From: Prevotella sp. UBA1104
Lineage (GTDB): Bacteria; Bacteroidota; Bacteroidia; Bacteroidales; Bacteroidaceae
DNA length: 49,793 bases
Direction: 5' to 3'
NCBI GenBank assembly: GCA_002314055.1
Contig: DCBP01000124.1
Location: forward strand, 5,535-55,327
This document shows positions 1 to 7,512 of the stretch, one piece after another (position 1 is the first letter of the stretch; every line of letters begins with the position of its first letter). The translations under genes and the position numbers were made by a program. The notes beneath the pieces are model-generated. The model made no database searches, was not told where the DNA came from, and saw only the letters and a program-made list of their open reading frames with translations.

Positions 1-651
1 GTGTATTCCGATGATATGTTAGTGGCTAAAGTTGGGGATAAGTATGGCTTTCTCAATGAAGAAGGCAAAGAAATTGTGCCTTTCATTTACCCACAAGCCC
101 ATGACTATTCGGAAGGATTGGCAGCGGTTGTCAACGAGCATGGCAAATACCTCTTCATAGACAAATTGGGCAATGTAGCTATCAAACCAAAAAAGTACGA
201 CAGGGTGGACAAATTCCAAAATGGCATTTGCAAAGTTTATCGCAAAGACAAAGTTTGGGAGATAGACCGAGAAGGGAAAAGGGTGAAAGACAGTACCCAA
301 AAGTTAGGAGCAGACAATGTACATAAAAACAATGACAATGATGAAATGTATGTTGGTAAAGGCAGCGTCTTATCACCAAATGAAGCTGATACTGAAACAC
401 AACACCCCATCAGAAGAAAAAAGAAATCAATATTAAATATTCTATTCGGTACAGAAAACGAAACAGAAGAACCTCAATCGGTCAATAGAACCTATCAAAA
501 TCGTGAAGTAATGAGAAATCGGGGTGCAGCACTGAGGTATTGGAGAAACACACCTGAGAACAAACAGGTACAAAATTGGCGTAAAGGACAACAAAAACGA
601 AATTCATTCGGAAACATGCAGAGACGAAATCAAGAACGCCAACGCCCCTAA
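1..651 (+). CDS. WG-repeat protein, 5' end cut by the window edge
   Basis: The visible 216 codons start at the window edge, so the true start probably lies upstream. Residues about 5-95 carry roughly three WG (beta-repeat) units with the pattern YGFLNEEGKEIVPFIY, YLFIDKLGNVAIKPKKY and VWEIDREGKRV. WG repeats are thought to mediate binding; no catalytic residues are expected. The second half (about 100-216) is polar, low in complexity, rich in Q, N, R and K, and looks disordered. A clear rho-independent terminator follows 33 bases after the stop, so this gene ends its own transcript and is separate from the genes at 1171-3533. It lies in what looks like a decayed mobile island. Family assignment is fairly sure, function unknown. 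Confidence 0.6.
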   Translation: MYSDDMLVAKVGDKYGFLNEEGKEIVPFIYPQAHDYSEGLAAVVNEHGKYLFIDKLGNVAIKPKKYDRVDKFQNGICKVYRKDKVWEIDREGKRVKDSTQKLGADNVHKNNDNDEMYVGKGSVLSPNEADTETQHPIRRKKKSILNILFGTENETEEPQSVNRTYQNREVMRNRGAALRYWRNTPENKQVQNWRKGQQKRNSFGNMQRRNQERQRP

Positions 652-683
652 CTTATAGAATCTAAACGGAAAGAAATTATATT

Positions 684-710
684 GAGGCTGCTTCTGGCAG
701 CCTCTTTTTG
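684..710 (+). terminator. Rho-independent terminator of the WG-repeat gene
   Basis: A perfect 8-base stem GAGGCTGC/GCAGCCTC with loop TTCTG is followed directly by a T-run (TTTTTG). It lies 33 bases after the stop codon of the WG-repeat gene. Confidence 0.85.
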
Positions 711-800
711 TTTTGTGCCAACACAGATAAAATCAAGACAACCTTTATTTAGGTTTGTTCTAAACTATTCATCATTAACCATTCTTAGCACGAATTATTC

Positions 801-829
801 GTCTTTCTCCAACAAACACATTACCTTTG
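801..829 (+). promoter_or_regulatory. Bacteroides-type promoter of the island operon
   Basis: The -7 box TACCTTTG at 822-829 matches TAnnTTTG. The -33 region around 801-806 is T-rich but has no clean TTTG. It would start a transcript with a leader that carries both bulged hairpins (872-903 and 1106-1131) before the gene at 1171. Confidence 0.5.
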
Positions 830-1170
830 CAACCGAAAATGTCAAGAGTAGCCTTGTATAATATAAGGTGATGCCAACCGAGCAGAACAGCCACGGTGGA
901 GCATCGACATGAAAAGTATTAACTTTTAAATAAAATCATTTATGGAAAGAAATCAAGTCAAGTTTAGAAACATTTATCTCTGTTCATCATATTAATGGTG
1001 AACCCTATTGTGGTGTATTGGTATTTATTGCCAATATGCCTCTTTTGTCGTGTCTATACATGACATTGTAATTCATTTAAGCATAACGAACTGATTTAAT
1101 TCAGTGCCAACCGGTTCAGAATAACGGTGGCGAACATGCGATTAGTAATAACGCTAATAAAATTCTGATT
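830..1170 (+). promoter_or_regulatory. Leader with two similar bulged hairpins
   Basis: This 340-base stretch has no convincing gene. It holds two related hairpins. At 872-903 TGCCAACCG pairs with CGGTGG..GCA; at 1106-1131 GCCAACCG pairs with CGGTGGC. Both have the same unpaired A in CCAACCG opposite CGGTGG, and both share the loop element CAGAA. The first hairpin precedes a possible 17-codon reading frame (942-995); the second ends 40 bases before the start at 1171. A paired structure before successive genes suggests translational or termination control, but this is inference. Confidence 0.45.
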
Positions 1171-2220
1171 ATGAGCAAAATATCATCAAATTCAAACAGC
1201 ATTGTACTGATGAATGGCGCAGTACTTGAATGCTATCCAAAAGAATCGCCTCAAACTGACTTTGTAACTGATAAAATACAGTTAGATACAACAGGCGCAT
1301 ATCTGAGTGTCGGTAACAAGCCATGTAAACCACTACCAAATTCTACAGAAGAAAAGGAGCGACAGAAGAAACTCTTCACAGATAACGCTTTCTATCTGTT
1401 AGCGCATAGTGAACGTATCATGCGTGACAGCAGAATGTTTCTTGCCCCTGTAGCCATTCAAAATGGACTCGCTTATACGGGCACATCGGGATTCAATGCA
1501 CCAACAGTGGGCATATATTTGGAGTGGTGGAATGAATGTTCTATAGCTTTGCGAACAGATGAGGATGGCAAACGAAGTCTCGTCTTTCACTTAGCAGGCA
1601 GTCCGCTAAGCGGAGCAAACCACTGTGCTGAGGTTTATGAGGATGGCAAGGTTGAGCATATACAAGTATCTTTATTTATAAACCATTGGCGACCATTCAC
1701 TGCTATCAATACACGTTATGACGAAGCAAAGCACACCTATCAAGCCTATACACTTGAACAGGTGCTTGAAATCCTACATGCTGAAGATGGTGAAGGTTGG
1801 GACTATTCCGCTGAAATCAATGAACGCTTCATGCAGTCAGAGATTAACGAGTTGAAAAAGAAAGTAGAACGACTAACCAAAGAGTCCAATAAATGGTACT
1901 CTATGTATGCAGATACTTACATGAAGTACAAGGATGCAGAGATTAGTGAGGCTTTTTCAACTTTCCAATCATTTAAGGAGGAGAATGAGGCTCAAATCAC
2001 CTCTATCAAGGTTCGTAAACGAGCATTGAAGGCTGAACTGAAAAGCGGTTGCATGGATAACATCACTTATCAACGCACGTTGACACCGCTGAATAAGCAA
2101 ATAGAAGATATAGAGTTTAAAGTTAGTACGAAAAAGTATGACCTCATCAACAAATATCTTTCAGAAGGCATAAGTTACAATACGATAGAAAGTTATATGA
2201 ACAAAAAGAATAATATTTAA
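1171..2220 (+). CDS. Unknown island protein with C-terminal coiled coil
   Basis: The 349-residue protein is not one I recognise. It has no signal peptide or membrane segment. Residues about 1-210 look globular, with a tryptophan- and cysteine-containing middle (YLEWWNECSIALRTDEDGKRS, then SGANHCAEVYEDG). Residues about 220-345 are strongly helical and charged (INELKKKVERLTKESNKW, KVRKRALKAELKSG) and should form a coiled coil. The start ATG lies 40 bases after the second bulged hairpin. The MAT-like gene follows 12 bases after the stop, so the two are probably co-transcribed. Its setting suggests an accessory function of an integrative element. Confidence 0.6.
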   Translation: MSKISSNSNSIVLMNGAVLECYPKESPQTDFVTDKIQLDTTGAYLSVGNKPCKPLPNSTEEKERQKKLFTDNAFYLLAHSERIMRDSRMFLAPVAIQNGLAYTGTSGFNAPTVGIYLEWWNECSIALRTDEDGKRSLVFHLAGSPLSGANHCAEVYEDGKVEHIQVSLFINHWRPFTAINTRYDEAKHTYQAYTLEQVLEILHAEDGEGWDYSAEINERFMQSEINELKKKVERLTKESNKWYSMYADTYMKYKDAEISEAFSTFQSFKEENEAQITSIKVRKRALKAELKSGCMDNITYQRTLTPLNKQIEDIEFKVSTKKYDLINKYLSEGISYNTIESYMNKKNNI

Positions 2221-2232
2221 AGTAATTAAACT

Positions 2233-3021
2233 ATGATTGAAAAAGTAAATCCAAGCCATCCCGATAAGGTGGCAGACAGAATCGCAGGGGCTATTGTTGA
2301 CCTTGCGTACAAGCGAGAAGAAAACCCAAGAATTGCCGTAGAGGTATTATTGGGGCATGGTGTGGCAAACCTCATTATAGAAAGCAGCGTGACATTCACG
2401 CAAGCTGAGGTTGAGGCTATTGTTAGCCGTATCACAAAGCGTACAGACTTAAAAGTCTCACTCGTCATGGTAGCCCAAGACTCTATTCTTGCAAGTAATC
2501 AACACGATTCAATTAAATGTGGTGACAACGGTATTTTCAAAGGTATTCCACTCACTGAAGAGGAAAAAGAACTCAGTAAAATAGCCCATGATATTTACAA
2601 GAAATATCCAACTGACGGCAAATATGTGTTAGGCAATGGCAAACTGATAATATGTCAGAGCAATGCCAAGACAGAGGACTTAAAGAAGCTCTATCCAAAT
2701 GCCGTTATTAATCCTCTTGGTGATTGGAGTGGCGGTACAGACGTTGACGCAGGAGCGACAAACCGTAAACTTGGTTCTGACATGGCTCAGTCTGTTTCGG
2801 GCGGCGGAGTGCAGGGGAAGGATCTTTCAAAGGCAGATGTTTCCGTCAACATTTACGCTTTCTTGAAAGCTCAAAAAACAGGCAAGCCTGTGGAGTTGTT
2901 CTGTGCCATTGGTGACACAGAGATTGATGGTAAGCCATATTCAGATATCGTGGAGATTGCACGTCAATATATCCAAAGTTTAGGTGGATTCGAGAAATTT
3001 GCCGAGTGGGGATTGTTCTAA
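2233..3021 (+). CDS. Shortened S-adenosylmethionine synthetase-like protein
   Basis: The 262-residue protein resembles methionine adenosyltransferase, which makes SAM from methionine and ATP, but the usual length is about 380-430. N-terminal HPDK (H9, D11, K12) and the glutamate in AVEVLL (E37) match the active site. CGDNGIF (D98) matches the GDQGIMFGY motif. D172 with R178-K179 (DAGATNRK) and GKDLSKAD (K196, K200, D202) match the C-terminal catalytic motifs. About 100 residues of the central region are missing relative to the housekeeping enzyme, so the middle domain is reduced. Most substrate-binding residues persist, so it could be active, or it could bind SAM-like ligands. It sits in the island, not in a methionine context, and is followed 12 bases later by a small gene. 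The family link is fairly firm; activity is unknown. Confidence 0.7.
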   Translation: MIEKVNPSHPDKVADRIAGAIVDLAYKREENPRIAVEVLLGHGVANLIIESSVTFTQAEVEAIVSRITKRTDLKVSLVMVAQDSILASNQHDSIKCGDNGIFKGIPLTEEEKELSKIAHDIYKKYPTDGKYVLGNGKLIICQSNAKTEDLKKLYPNAVINPLGDWSGGTDVDAGATNRKLGSDMAQSVSGGGVQGKDLSKADVSVNIYAFLKAQKTGKPVELFCAIGDTEIDGKPYSDIVEIARQYIQSLGGFEKFAEWGLF

Positions 3022-3033
3022 TAAGCAAACGAT

Positions 3034-3216
3034 ATGTACCGATTTGATATAGAATTTAATCCTGTTATCGAAGGCAAAGAGTGTCACTTGGAAGGTATAT
3101 GTGAAATGGTCTCTGATAATTCTTTCAAAGTCACTATGACCAAGCCGTTCACAGGATTGACCACAACTAAACAGTTTGATAATGTTGAGGCTATGGATAT
3201 GGATGCGCGGCCATAA
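3034..3216 (+). CDS. Small unknown island protein
   Basis: A 60-residue protein starts 12 bases after the MAT-like gene with no promoter between them, so it is likely in the same transcript. It is acidic and beta-rich in appearance (MYRFDIEFNPVIEGKECHLE, then FKVTMTKPFTGLTTTKQF). I do not recognise the family. It may be a complete small protein, or truncated near its end, because the region downstream is decayed. Confidence 0.45.
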   Translation: MYRFDIEFNPVIEGKECHLEGICEMVSDNSFKVTMTKPFTGLTTTKQFDNVEAMDMDARP

Positions 3217-3242
3217 AAATAACATATAACATCAATTTGAAT

Positions 3243-3533
3243 ATGAAAGTAGTAATATACGCAAGAGTTTCAACCGTCATTCAAGATTATGACAGACAGA
3301 TAGACGAATTGAAGGATTATGCAAAACGCATGAACTATCAAGTAGTTAAGGTTTTCAGCGAGAAAGTAAGTGGAGCTAAGAAAGTTGCAGAACGCAATGC
3401 CTTATCTGAGTTGTTGGACTATGTGAGAAACAACAAGGTTGACAAGGTTCTAATTTATGAGTGCAGCCGTCTTAGCAGAAGAATCGTTGATTTCCTTCAA
3501 GTAATAACACTCTCAGAAAAGTGCGTGATTTAA
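3243..3533 (+). pseudogene. Serine recombinase, N-terminal fragment
   Basis: The fragment covers 96 codons of a resolvase/invertase catalytic domain. MKVVIYARVST holds the nucleophilic serine, DYDRQIDELKDYA follows, and YECSRLSRR carries the conserved Ser-Arg pair. Full proteins have about 180-210 residues with a C-terminal helix-turn-helix; here the frame leaves the family after DFLQVI and stops, so the domain is broken and the DNA-binding part is lost. The ATG at 3243 is preferred over the TTG two codons upstream. After about 3500 another frame reads TLRKVRDLTDEE then stop, which could be the tail of a different gene joined by a deletion. This marks decay at the island end. Confidence 0.75.
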
Positions 3534-3569
3534 CTGACGAAGAATAGATCACTAACTTGGTGAGGGTAG

Positions 3570-3660
3570 TGAGAGTTACCCTCACACTTACCCTCACCAC
3601 CTGAAACCCCGATGTATAGGGAGTTTCGGGGCTATGTGTGAGGGTGTGAGGGTAAAATAA
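3570..3660. repeat. CCCTCACAC palindromic repeat, copy 1
   Basis: This is an imperfect palindrome built from CCCTCACACTTACCCTCACC on one side and GTGTGAGGGTGTGAGGGTAA on the other, with an asymmetric core (CCCCGATGTATAGGG). Two relatives lie at 22631-22735 and 24223-24338, around an ATPase gene. It lies directly behind the recombinase stub. No ORF is inside. Confidence 0.7.
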
Positions 3661-3702
3661 AAAAAACTTTTTTTCAAATTTCTGTGAAGTTTCGGATTCA
3701 GT

Positions 3703-3895
3703 TCTTCCCCTCCCCCGCCTCCCCTTGACAGGGGCGGAGCAGTTACTCTTTCTGCTGAAAACTGAAATGTGTATTGGCTGATTTAGTAAAGACAAAGATG
3801 TAAAGTTATGGCAATTTAGTAAAGACAAAAATGTTGTAAGGTTATGTCAATTAAAGGAAACTGCTCCGCCCCCGGAGGGGCGGGGGAGGGGAAGA
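3703..3895. repeat. GC-rich MITE-like element, copy 1
   Basis: The ends are inverted: it starts TCTTCCCCTCCCCCGCC and finishes with GGGGCGGGGGAGGGGAAGA. The sub-terminal motifs GGGGCGGAGCAGTT and AACTGCTCCGCCCC are also inverted. The about 110-base interior is AT-rich with a short direct repeat (TTTAGTAAAGACAAA, twice). A second copy with a different interior is at 7513-7740. It has no coding capacity and would need a transposase supplied in trans if it moves. Confidence 0.7.
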
Positions 3896-3934
3896 CAAAA
3901 AAAACGGATGATACTCAATGAGTTATCATCCGTT
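3893..3934 (-). terminator. Terminator of tRNA-Leu
   Basis: On the minus strand, directly downstream of the tRNA, ACGGATGATA pairs with TATCATCCGT (3904-3913 with 3924-3933), followed by a run of eight T. It touches the end of the GC-rich element. Confidence 0.8.
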
Positions 3935-3939
3935 CTGCG

Positions 3940-4021
3940 TACCCAGAGCCGGGGTCGAACCGGCACGGGTTGCCCCACTGGTGTTTGAGACCAGCGCGTC
4001 TACCGATTCCGCCATCTGGGC
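3940..4021 (-). tRNA. tRNA-Leu (anticodon CAA)
   Basis: The minus strand folds into an 82-nt class II tRNA. The acceptor GCCCAGA pairs with TCTGGGT. The anticodon stem is CTGGT/ACCAG, with loop CTCAAAC giving anticodon CAA (leucine, codon UUG). A variable arm (GGGGCAACCC) and a T-arm with GGTTCGACCCC follow. The discriminator is A, and CCA is not encoded. Its 3' end faces the decayed island at 1-3533, the usual orientation for elements that integrate into tRNA 3' ends. Confidence 0.95.
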
Positions 4022-4145
4022 TTAATTGCGGTGCAAAGGTAATGCTTTTTTTTATAATACACAAATTTTATGTGGAAAAAACGATAGAACGAGTAAATGA
4101 AAACTTTTTTTCAGCTTCAAGACCGTTAGTTTTTTATTAAATAAT

Positions 4146-4176
4146 GATGTATATTTGTATTCTTGCATTATCTTTG
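4146..4176 (+). promoter_or_regulatory. Promoter of the carbonic anhydrase-kdsA genes
   Basis: The -7 box TATCTTTG at 4169-4176 matches TAnnTTTG, 60 bases before the start. GCATTATCTTT is repeated in tandem here, so the box is partly duplicated. No good -33 box is visible. Confidence 0.55.
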
Positions 4177-4236
4177 CATTATCTTTAGATAAGCTGCATC
4201 TCAGCATATAATTAAGTATTATAATAGATAAATATA

Positions 4237-4749
4237 ATGGCACTGATAAAATCAATAAAAGGACTTGCCCCGAAATGGGGTAAAGACTGCTACTTCAGCG
4301 AGAATGCAACAATCGTGGGCGAAGTTACCATGGGCGACGAGTGTTCCATCTGGTTTAATGCCGTGTTGCGCGGCGATGTAGCCCCGATAACCCTCGGCAA
4401 TAGGGTGAACGTGCAAGACGGCTCGTGCATTCATGTTACAAACAAAATCGGTCCTACTCTGATTGAAGATGATGTTACTATCGGACATAATGCTACGGTG
4501 CACGCCTGTACTATCCGCAAAGGCGCACTGATTGGCATGGGGTCTACGGTGCTCGACAATGCCGAAATCGGTGAGGGAGCTGTCGTTGCTGCCGGTGCCC
4601 TTGTGCTTGGCGGAACAAAGGTGGGCGACCATGAGATATGGGGCGGCGTACCTGCCAAGTTTATTAAAAAAACAAGACCGAATCAGGCTGAGAGCTTTGC
4701 ACAGCATTATGTGGAATATTCAAAGTGGTATCTTCAGGAGGATAAATAA
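4237..4749 (+). CDS. Gamma-class carbonic anhydrase family protein
   Basis: The 170-residue protein is a left-handed beta-helix of hexapeptide repeats, of the gamma carbonic anhydrase / YrdA / PaaY type. Three histidines in the metal-ligand positions are present (H66 in SCIHVT, H84 and H89 in TIGHNATVHA), as are R45 and D47 (LRGDVAPITLG) and Q60 (NVQDGS). The C-terminus has the family pattern GVPAKFIKK followed by a helix. The protein would form a trimer and hydrate CO2, although many YrdA-type members show no measured activity. It lies 1 base before kdsA and probably shares its transcript, with the promoter at 4169. Confidence 0.88.
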   Translation: MALIKSIKGLAPKWGKDCYFSENATIVGEVTMGDECSIWFNAVLRGDVAPITLGNRVNVQDGSCIHVTNKIGPTLIEDDVTIGHNATVHACTIRKGALIGMGSTVLDNAEIGEGAVVAAGALVLGGTKVGDHEIWGGVPAKFIKKTRPNQAESFAQHYVEYSKWYLQEDK

Positions 4750-4750
4750 G

Positions 4751-5503
4751 ATGAAACCAATATTCATTACGGGACCTTGCGTTATTGAGTCGGCAGAATT
4801 GCTCGATACCGTGGCTGCCGAGGTTAGAAGACTTGCCGATGCCACCGGTATGACGTTCTATTTCAAGGCGTCGTTTGACAAGGCTAACAGAACATCGATT
4901 CATTCTTTCCGCGGACCGGGATTGGAGCGCGGACTGCAGATGCTTGCCGATGTGAAGGCGAAGTACGGACTGCCGCTGCTTACCGATATCCACGAAAGCT
5001 GGCAGGCGAAACCCGCTGGCGAGGTGGTCGACGTGTTGCAGATTCCGGCTTTCCTCTGCCGGCAGACCGACTTGCTCGTTGAGGCTGCAAAGACCGGAAA
5101 GACGGTGAATATAAAGAAGGCACAGTTTCTTTCGGGCGATGATATGCGCTATCCCGTAGAGAAATGCCGCGATGCCGGTGCAAAGGAAGTGTGGCTCACG
5201 GAGAGAGGCAACAGCTTTGGATACAACAACCTTGTGGTGGACTTCAGAAATCTGCCCCTCATGGCGCAGTATGCCGACAGGGTAATCATGGACTGCACGC
5301 ATAGCGTACAGCGCCCTGGAGGAGCCGGCGGAAAAACGGGCGGCGACCGCCAGTTCGTGCCGATGATGGCACTTGCCGCCAAAGCCTTCGGAGCACAAGG
5401 ATATTTCTTCGAGACGCATCCAGATCCGGAGAAGGCTCTCAGCGACGGACCGAACATGCTGTATCTGAAGGACTTGGAAGGAGTGGTGAAGAGCCTGATT
5501 TAG
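4751..5503 (+). CDS. kdsA: 3-deoxy-D-manno-octulosonate 8-phosphate synthase
   Basis: KdsA condenses phosphoenolpyruvate with D-arabinose 5-phosphate to give Kdo-8-phosphate for LPS. The start at 4751 follows the carbonic anhydrase stop by 1 base; an in-frame extension to 4532 would overlap that gene and is rejected. The 250-residue TIM-barrel shows GPCVIES, FKASFDKANRTS, SFRGPGLERGL, VLQIPAFLCRQTDLL, LTERGNSFGYNNLVVD and DCTHSVQRPGG. Cys10 with H184, E221 and D232 are the four ligands of the metal-dependent class; E. coli KdsA has Asn at the Cys position. kdsD, which makes the substrate, follows 85 bases downstream. Confidence 0.95.
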   Translation: MKPIFITGPCVIESAELLDTVAAEVRRLADATGMTFYFKASFDKANRTSIHSFRGPGLERGLQMLADVKAKYGLPLLTDIHESWQAKPAGEVVDVLQIPAFLCRQTDLLVEAAKTGKTVNIKKAQFLSGDDMRYPVEKCRDAGAKEVWLTERGNSFGYNNLVVDFRNLPLMAQYADRVIMDCTHSVQRPGGAGGKTGGDRQFVPMMALAAKAFGAQGYFFETHPDPEKALSDGPNMLYLKDLEGVVKSLI

Positions 5504-5588
5504 CTTTATTTTATAAGTCTTATATGTCCTGTAAATCCTATAGCTCCCAGTTCTCCCATTTCTCCCATCAAAAAAAACAAAAAAAACA
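5504..5588. repeat. Short intergenic repeat (CTCCCAT units)
   Basis: The 25-base segment 5548-5572 (CAGTTCTCCCATTTC, continuing with TCCCATCAAA) recurs without mismatch at 42658-42682 before dsbD. It is followed by an A-rich run before the kdsD start. Confidence 0.6.
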
Positions 5589-6539
5589 ATGAACAACTAC
5601 ATATCCACCGCCATAAAATGTATCAAAGACGAGTCGCAGGCTCTTCTTGAACTGATACCGAATATCGATGACGACTTCAATAAAGCCGTCGACATAATCT
5701 TGAAATGCAAAGGCAAACTCATCGTAACAGGCGTAGGCAAGAGCGGACACATCGGAGCTAAGATTGCAGCAACGCTGTCGTCTACCGGTACGCCGAGCTT
5801 CTTTATCAATCCCCTTGATGCCTTCCACGGCGACCTGGGCGTGATACAGCAAGATGATGTAATCCTCGCACTGTCAAACTCCGGTCAGACGGATGAGCTG
5901 TTGCGCTTTATGCCATATATGATAGAGCATAACATACCGGTAATCGGTATGAGCGGAAACCCTGATTCCCTGCTTGCCCAATATGCTTCGGCACATCTCA
6001 ATTCCGGAGTCAGTCATGAGGCGTGCCCCCTGGGACTCGCCCCGACATCGTCTACCACGGCTGCCCTCGCCCTTGGCGACGCCTTGGCATGCGCACTGAT
6101 GGTGGCAAGGAATTTCAAGGCAACAGACTTTGCACAGTTTCACCCTGGCGGTACCCTTGGCAAGCGACTGCTGACGAAGGCGCGCGACGTTATGCGCACC
6201 GAAGACTTGCCGGTTATCGCTCCGGAGGTGAAGCTCGGAGAGGCGGTAATCCATGTAAGCAACGGACGGCTCGGCCTCTGTGTGGCAACAGAGAACGACA
6301 AGGTTGTGGGCTTGATAACGGATGGCGATATCCGCCGCGCGATGCAGAAATCGCAAGACAAGTTCTTCCAGCTCTCAGTGGCAGACATCATGACACGCAC
6401 GCCGAAAATGGTATCGCCCGACACCAAGATAACAGAAATTGAAGATATTCTGCATCGCAATAAAATCCACTGCGTTCTCGTGGTTGACGATGAGAAACAC
6501 CTGCTCGGAGTTGTCGACTCGTTCCGCACTATGATATAA
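5589..6539 (+). CDS. kdsD: D-arabinose 5-phosphate isomerase
   Basis: KdsD interconverts ribulose 5-phosphate and arabinose 5-phosphate, the first committed step to Kdo. The 316-residue protein has an N-terminal SIS domain with GVGKSGHIGAKIAATLSSTG and SNSGQTDELL, the linker HPGGTLGKRLL, and two CBS domains (about 205-260 and 270-316, with VGLITDGDIRRAM and LLGVVDSF). This is the KpsF/GutQ/KdsD architecture at normal length. Its position just behind kdsA supports the Kdo role. Confidence 0.95.
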   Translation: MNNYISTAIKCIKDESQALLELIPNIDDDFNKAVDIILKCKGKLIVTGVGKSGHIGAKIAATLSSTGTPSFFINPLDAFHGDLGVIQQDDVILALSNSGQTDELLRFMPYMIEHNIPVIGMSGNPDSLLAQYASAHLNSGVSHEACPLGLAPTSSTTAALALGDALACALMVARNFKATDFAQFHPGGTLGKRLLTKARDVMRTEDLPVIAPEVKLGEAVIHVSNGRLGLCVATENDKVVGLITDGDIRRAMQKSQDKFFQLSVADIMTRTPKMVSPDTKITEIEDILHRNKIHCVLVVDDEKHLLGVVDSFRTMI

Positions 6540-6577
6540 ATAGGTGGGAAAAAGGTAGTTTTCTCGTAATTATTATG

Positions 6578-6585
6578 TACTTTTG
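6578..6585 (+). promoter_or_regulatory. Promoter of yicC
   Basis: TACTTTTG matches the -7 box TAnnTTTG and lies 29 bases before the yicC start. The -33 region is not clear. Confidence 0.5.
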
Positions 6586-6614
6586 CAGTTGGAATATAAA
6601 ATAAAACAAGATAA

Positions 6615-7490
6615 ATGATACAGTCAATGACAGGCTACGGTAAAGCCGTAGTGGAATTCGGAGAGAAGAAAATAAATGTAGAGGTGAAGTCGCTAAACAG
6701 CAAGACTCTCGACCTCTCTACTCGTATCGCCCCTATCTACAGGGAGAAGGAAATGCAGATTCGCCAGATGGTGGCACAGGCGTTGACCCGCGGAAAGGTG
6801 GACTTCAGCATTTGGATTGAGAAGGACACCGTGGTTGACGCCACCCCGGTAAATGCTGCCCTCGTGGCAAACTACTACAGTCAGCTGAAGGCTATCGCCG
6901 AGAAAAACAATATCCCGGAGCCACAGGACTGGTTTAATACCCTGATGCGCATGCCTGATGTGCTGACAAAGACGGAAACGGAAACCCTTACCGACGAGGA
7001 ATGGGCTGCTGCAACAGAGGCTATCAATACGGCTCTCGCCAATCTCAACGCTTTCCGCCTTCAGGAGGGAGCAGCACTGCAGAAGAAATTTAACGAGAAG
7101 ATTGACAATATCACGGCTCTGCTGGCAAGTATCGAACCGTATGAGAAATCACGCGTGGAGAAGATTCGCCAGCGTATCGTAGACGGACTGAAGAGTATTC
7201 CGGAGGTGGAATACGACAAAAACCGTCTGGAGCAGGAATTAATATATTATATAGAGAAACTCGACATCAGTGAGGAGAAGCAGCGTCTGGCAAACCATCT
7301 GAAGTATTTCCGCGAGACGATGGAAGAAACTCAGGGTGTGGGCAAAAAACTCGGATTCATCGCCCAGGAGATGGGACGCGAAATCAATACCACCGGCAGC
7401 AAGAGCAACAATGCCGAGATGCAGAATATCGTGGTGAAGATGAAGGATGAGCTGGAGCAGATCAAGGAGCAGGTGCTTAATGCTCTATAA
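6615..7490 (+). CDS. yicC: YicC family endoribonuclease-like protein
   Basis: The 291-residue protein begins MIQSMTGYGKA and ends with LGFIAQEMGREINTTGSKSN and MQNIVVKMKDELEQIKEQV, the two hallmark segments of the YicC family (N-terminal YicC-like and C-terminal DUF1732). Family members have been described as endoribonucleases acting on small RNAs. The middle is helical and charged. It has its own promoter at 6578. gmk lies 342 bases downstream, behind a repeat element; yicC and gmk are neighbours in many bacteria, which supports the call. Confidence 0.92.
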   Translation: MIQSMTGYGKAVVEFGEKKINVEVKSLNSKTLDLSTRIAPIYREKEMQIRQMVAQALTRGKVDFSIWIEKDTVVDATPVNAALVANYYSQLKAIAEKNNIPEPQDWFNTLMRMPDVLTKTETETLTDEEWAAATEAINTALANLNAFRLQEGAALQKKFNEKIDNITALLASIEPYEKSRVEKIRQRIVDGLKSIPEVEYDKNRLEQELIYYIEKLDISEEKQRLANHLKYFRETMEETQGVGKKLGFIAQEMGREINTTGSKSNNAEMQNIVVKMKDELEQIKEQVLNAL

Positions 7491-7512
7491 TCTGTATTAT
7501 TAGTGATGTTTT

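Noticed and set aside
942..995. Possible 17-codon reading frame after the first bulged hairpin
   Set aside because: It has a start and stop but no clear ribosome binding site and no recognisable product. It may be a leader peptide, but the evidence is too thin to call a gene.
3472..3828. 118-codon minus-strand frame over the recombinase end
   Set aside because: It crosses two repeat elements and codes low-complexity residues; no support.
4664..5596. Long minus-strand frame of 310 codons over kdsA
   Set aside because: It lies antisense to kdsA, whose protein is strongly conserved, and encodes a low-quality Arg/Cys/His-rich product. It is a shadow frame.
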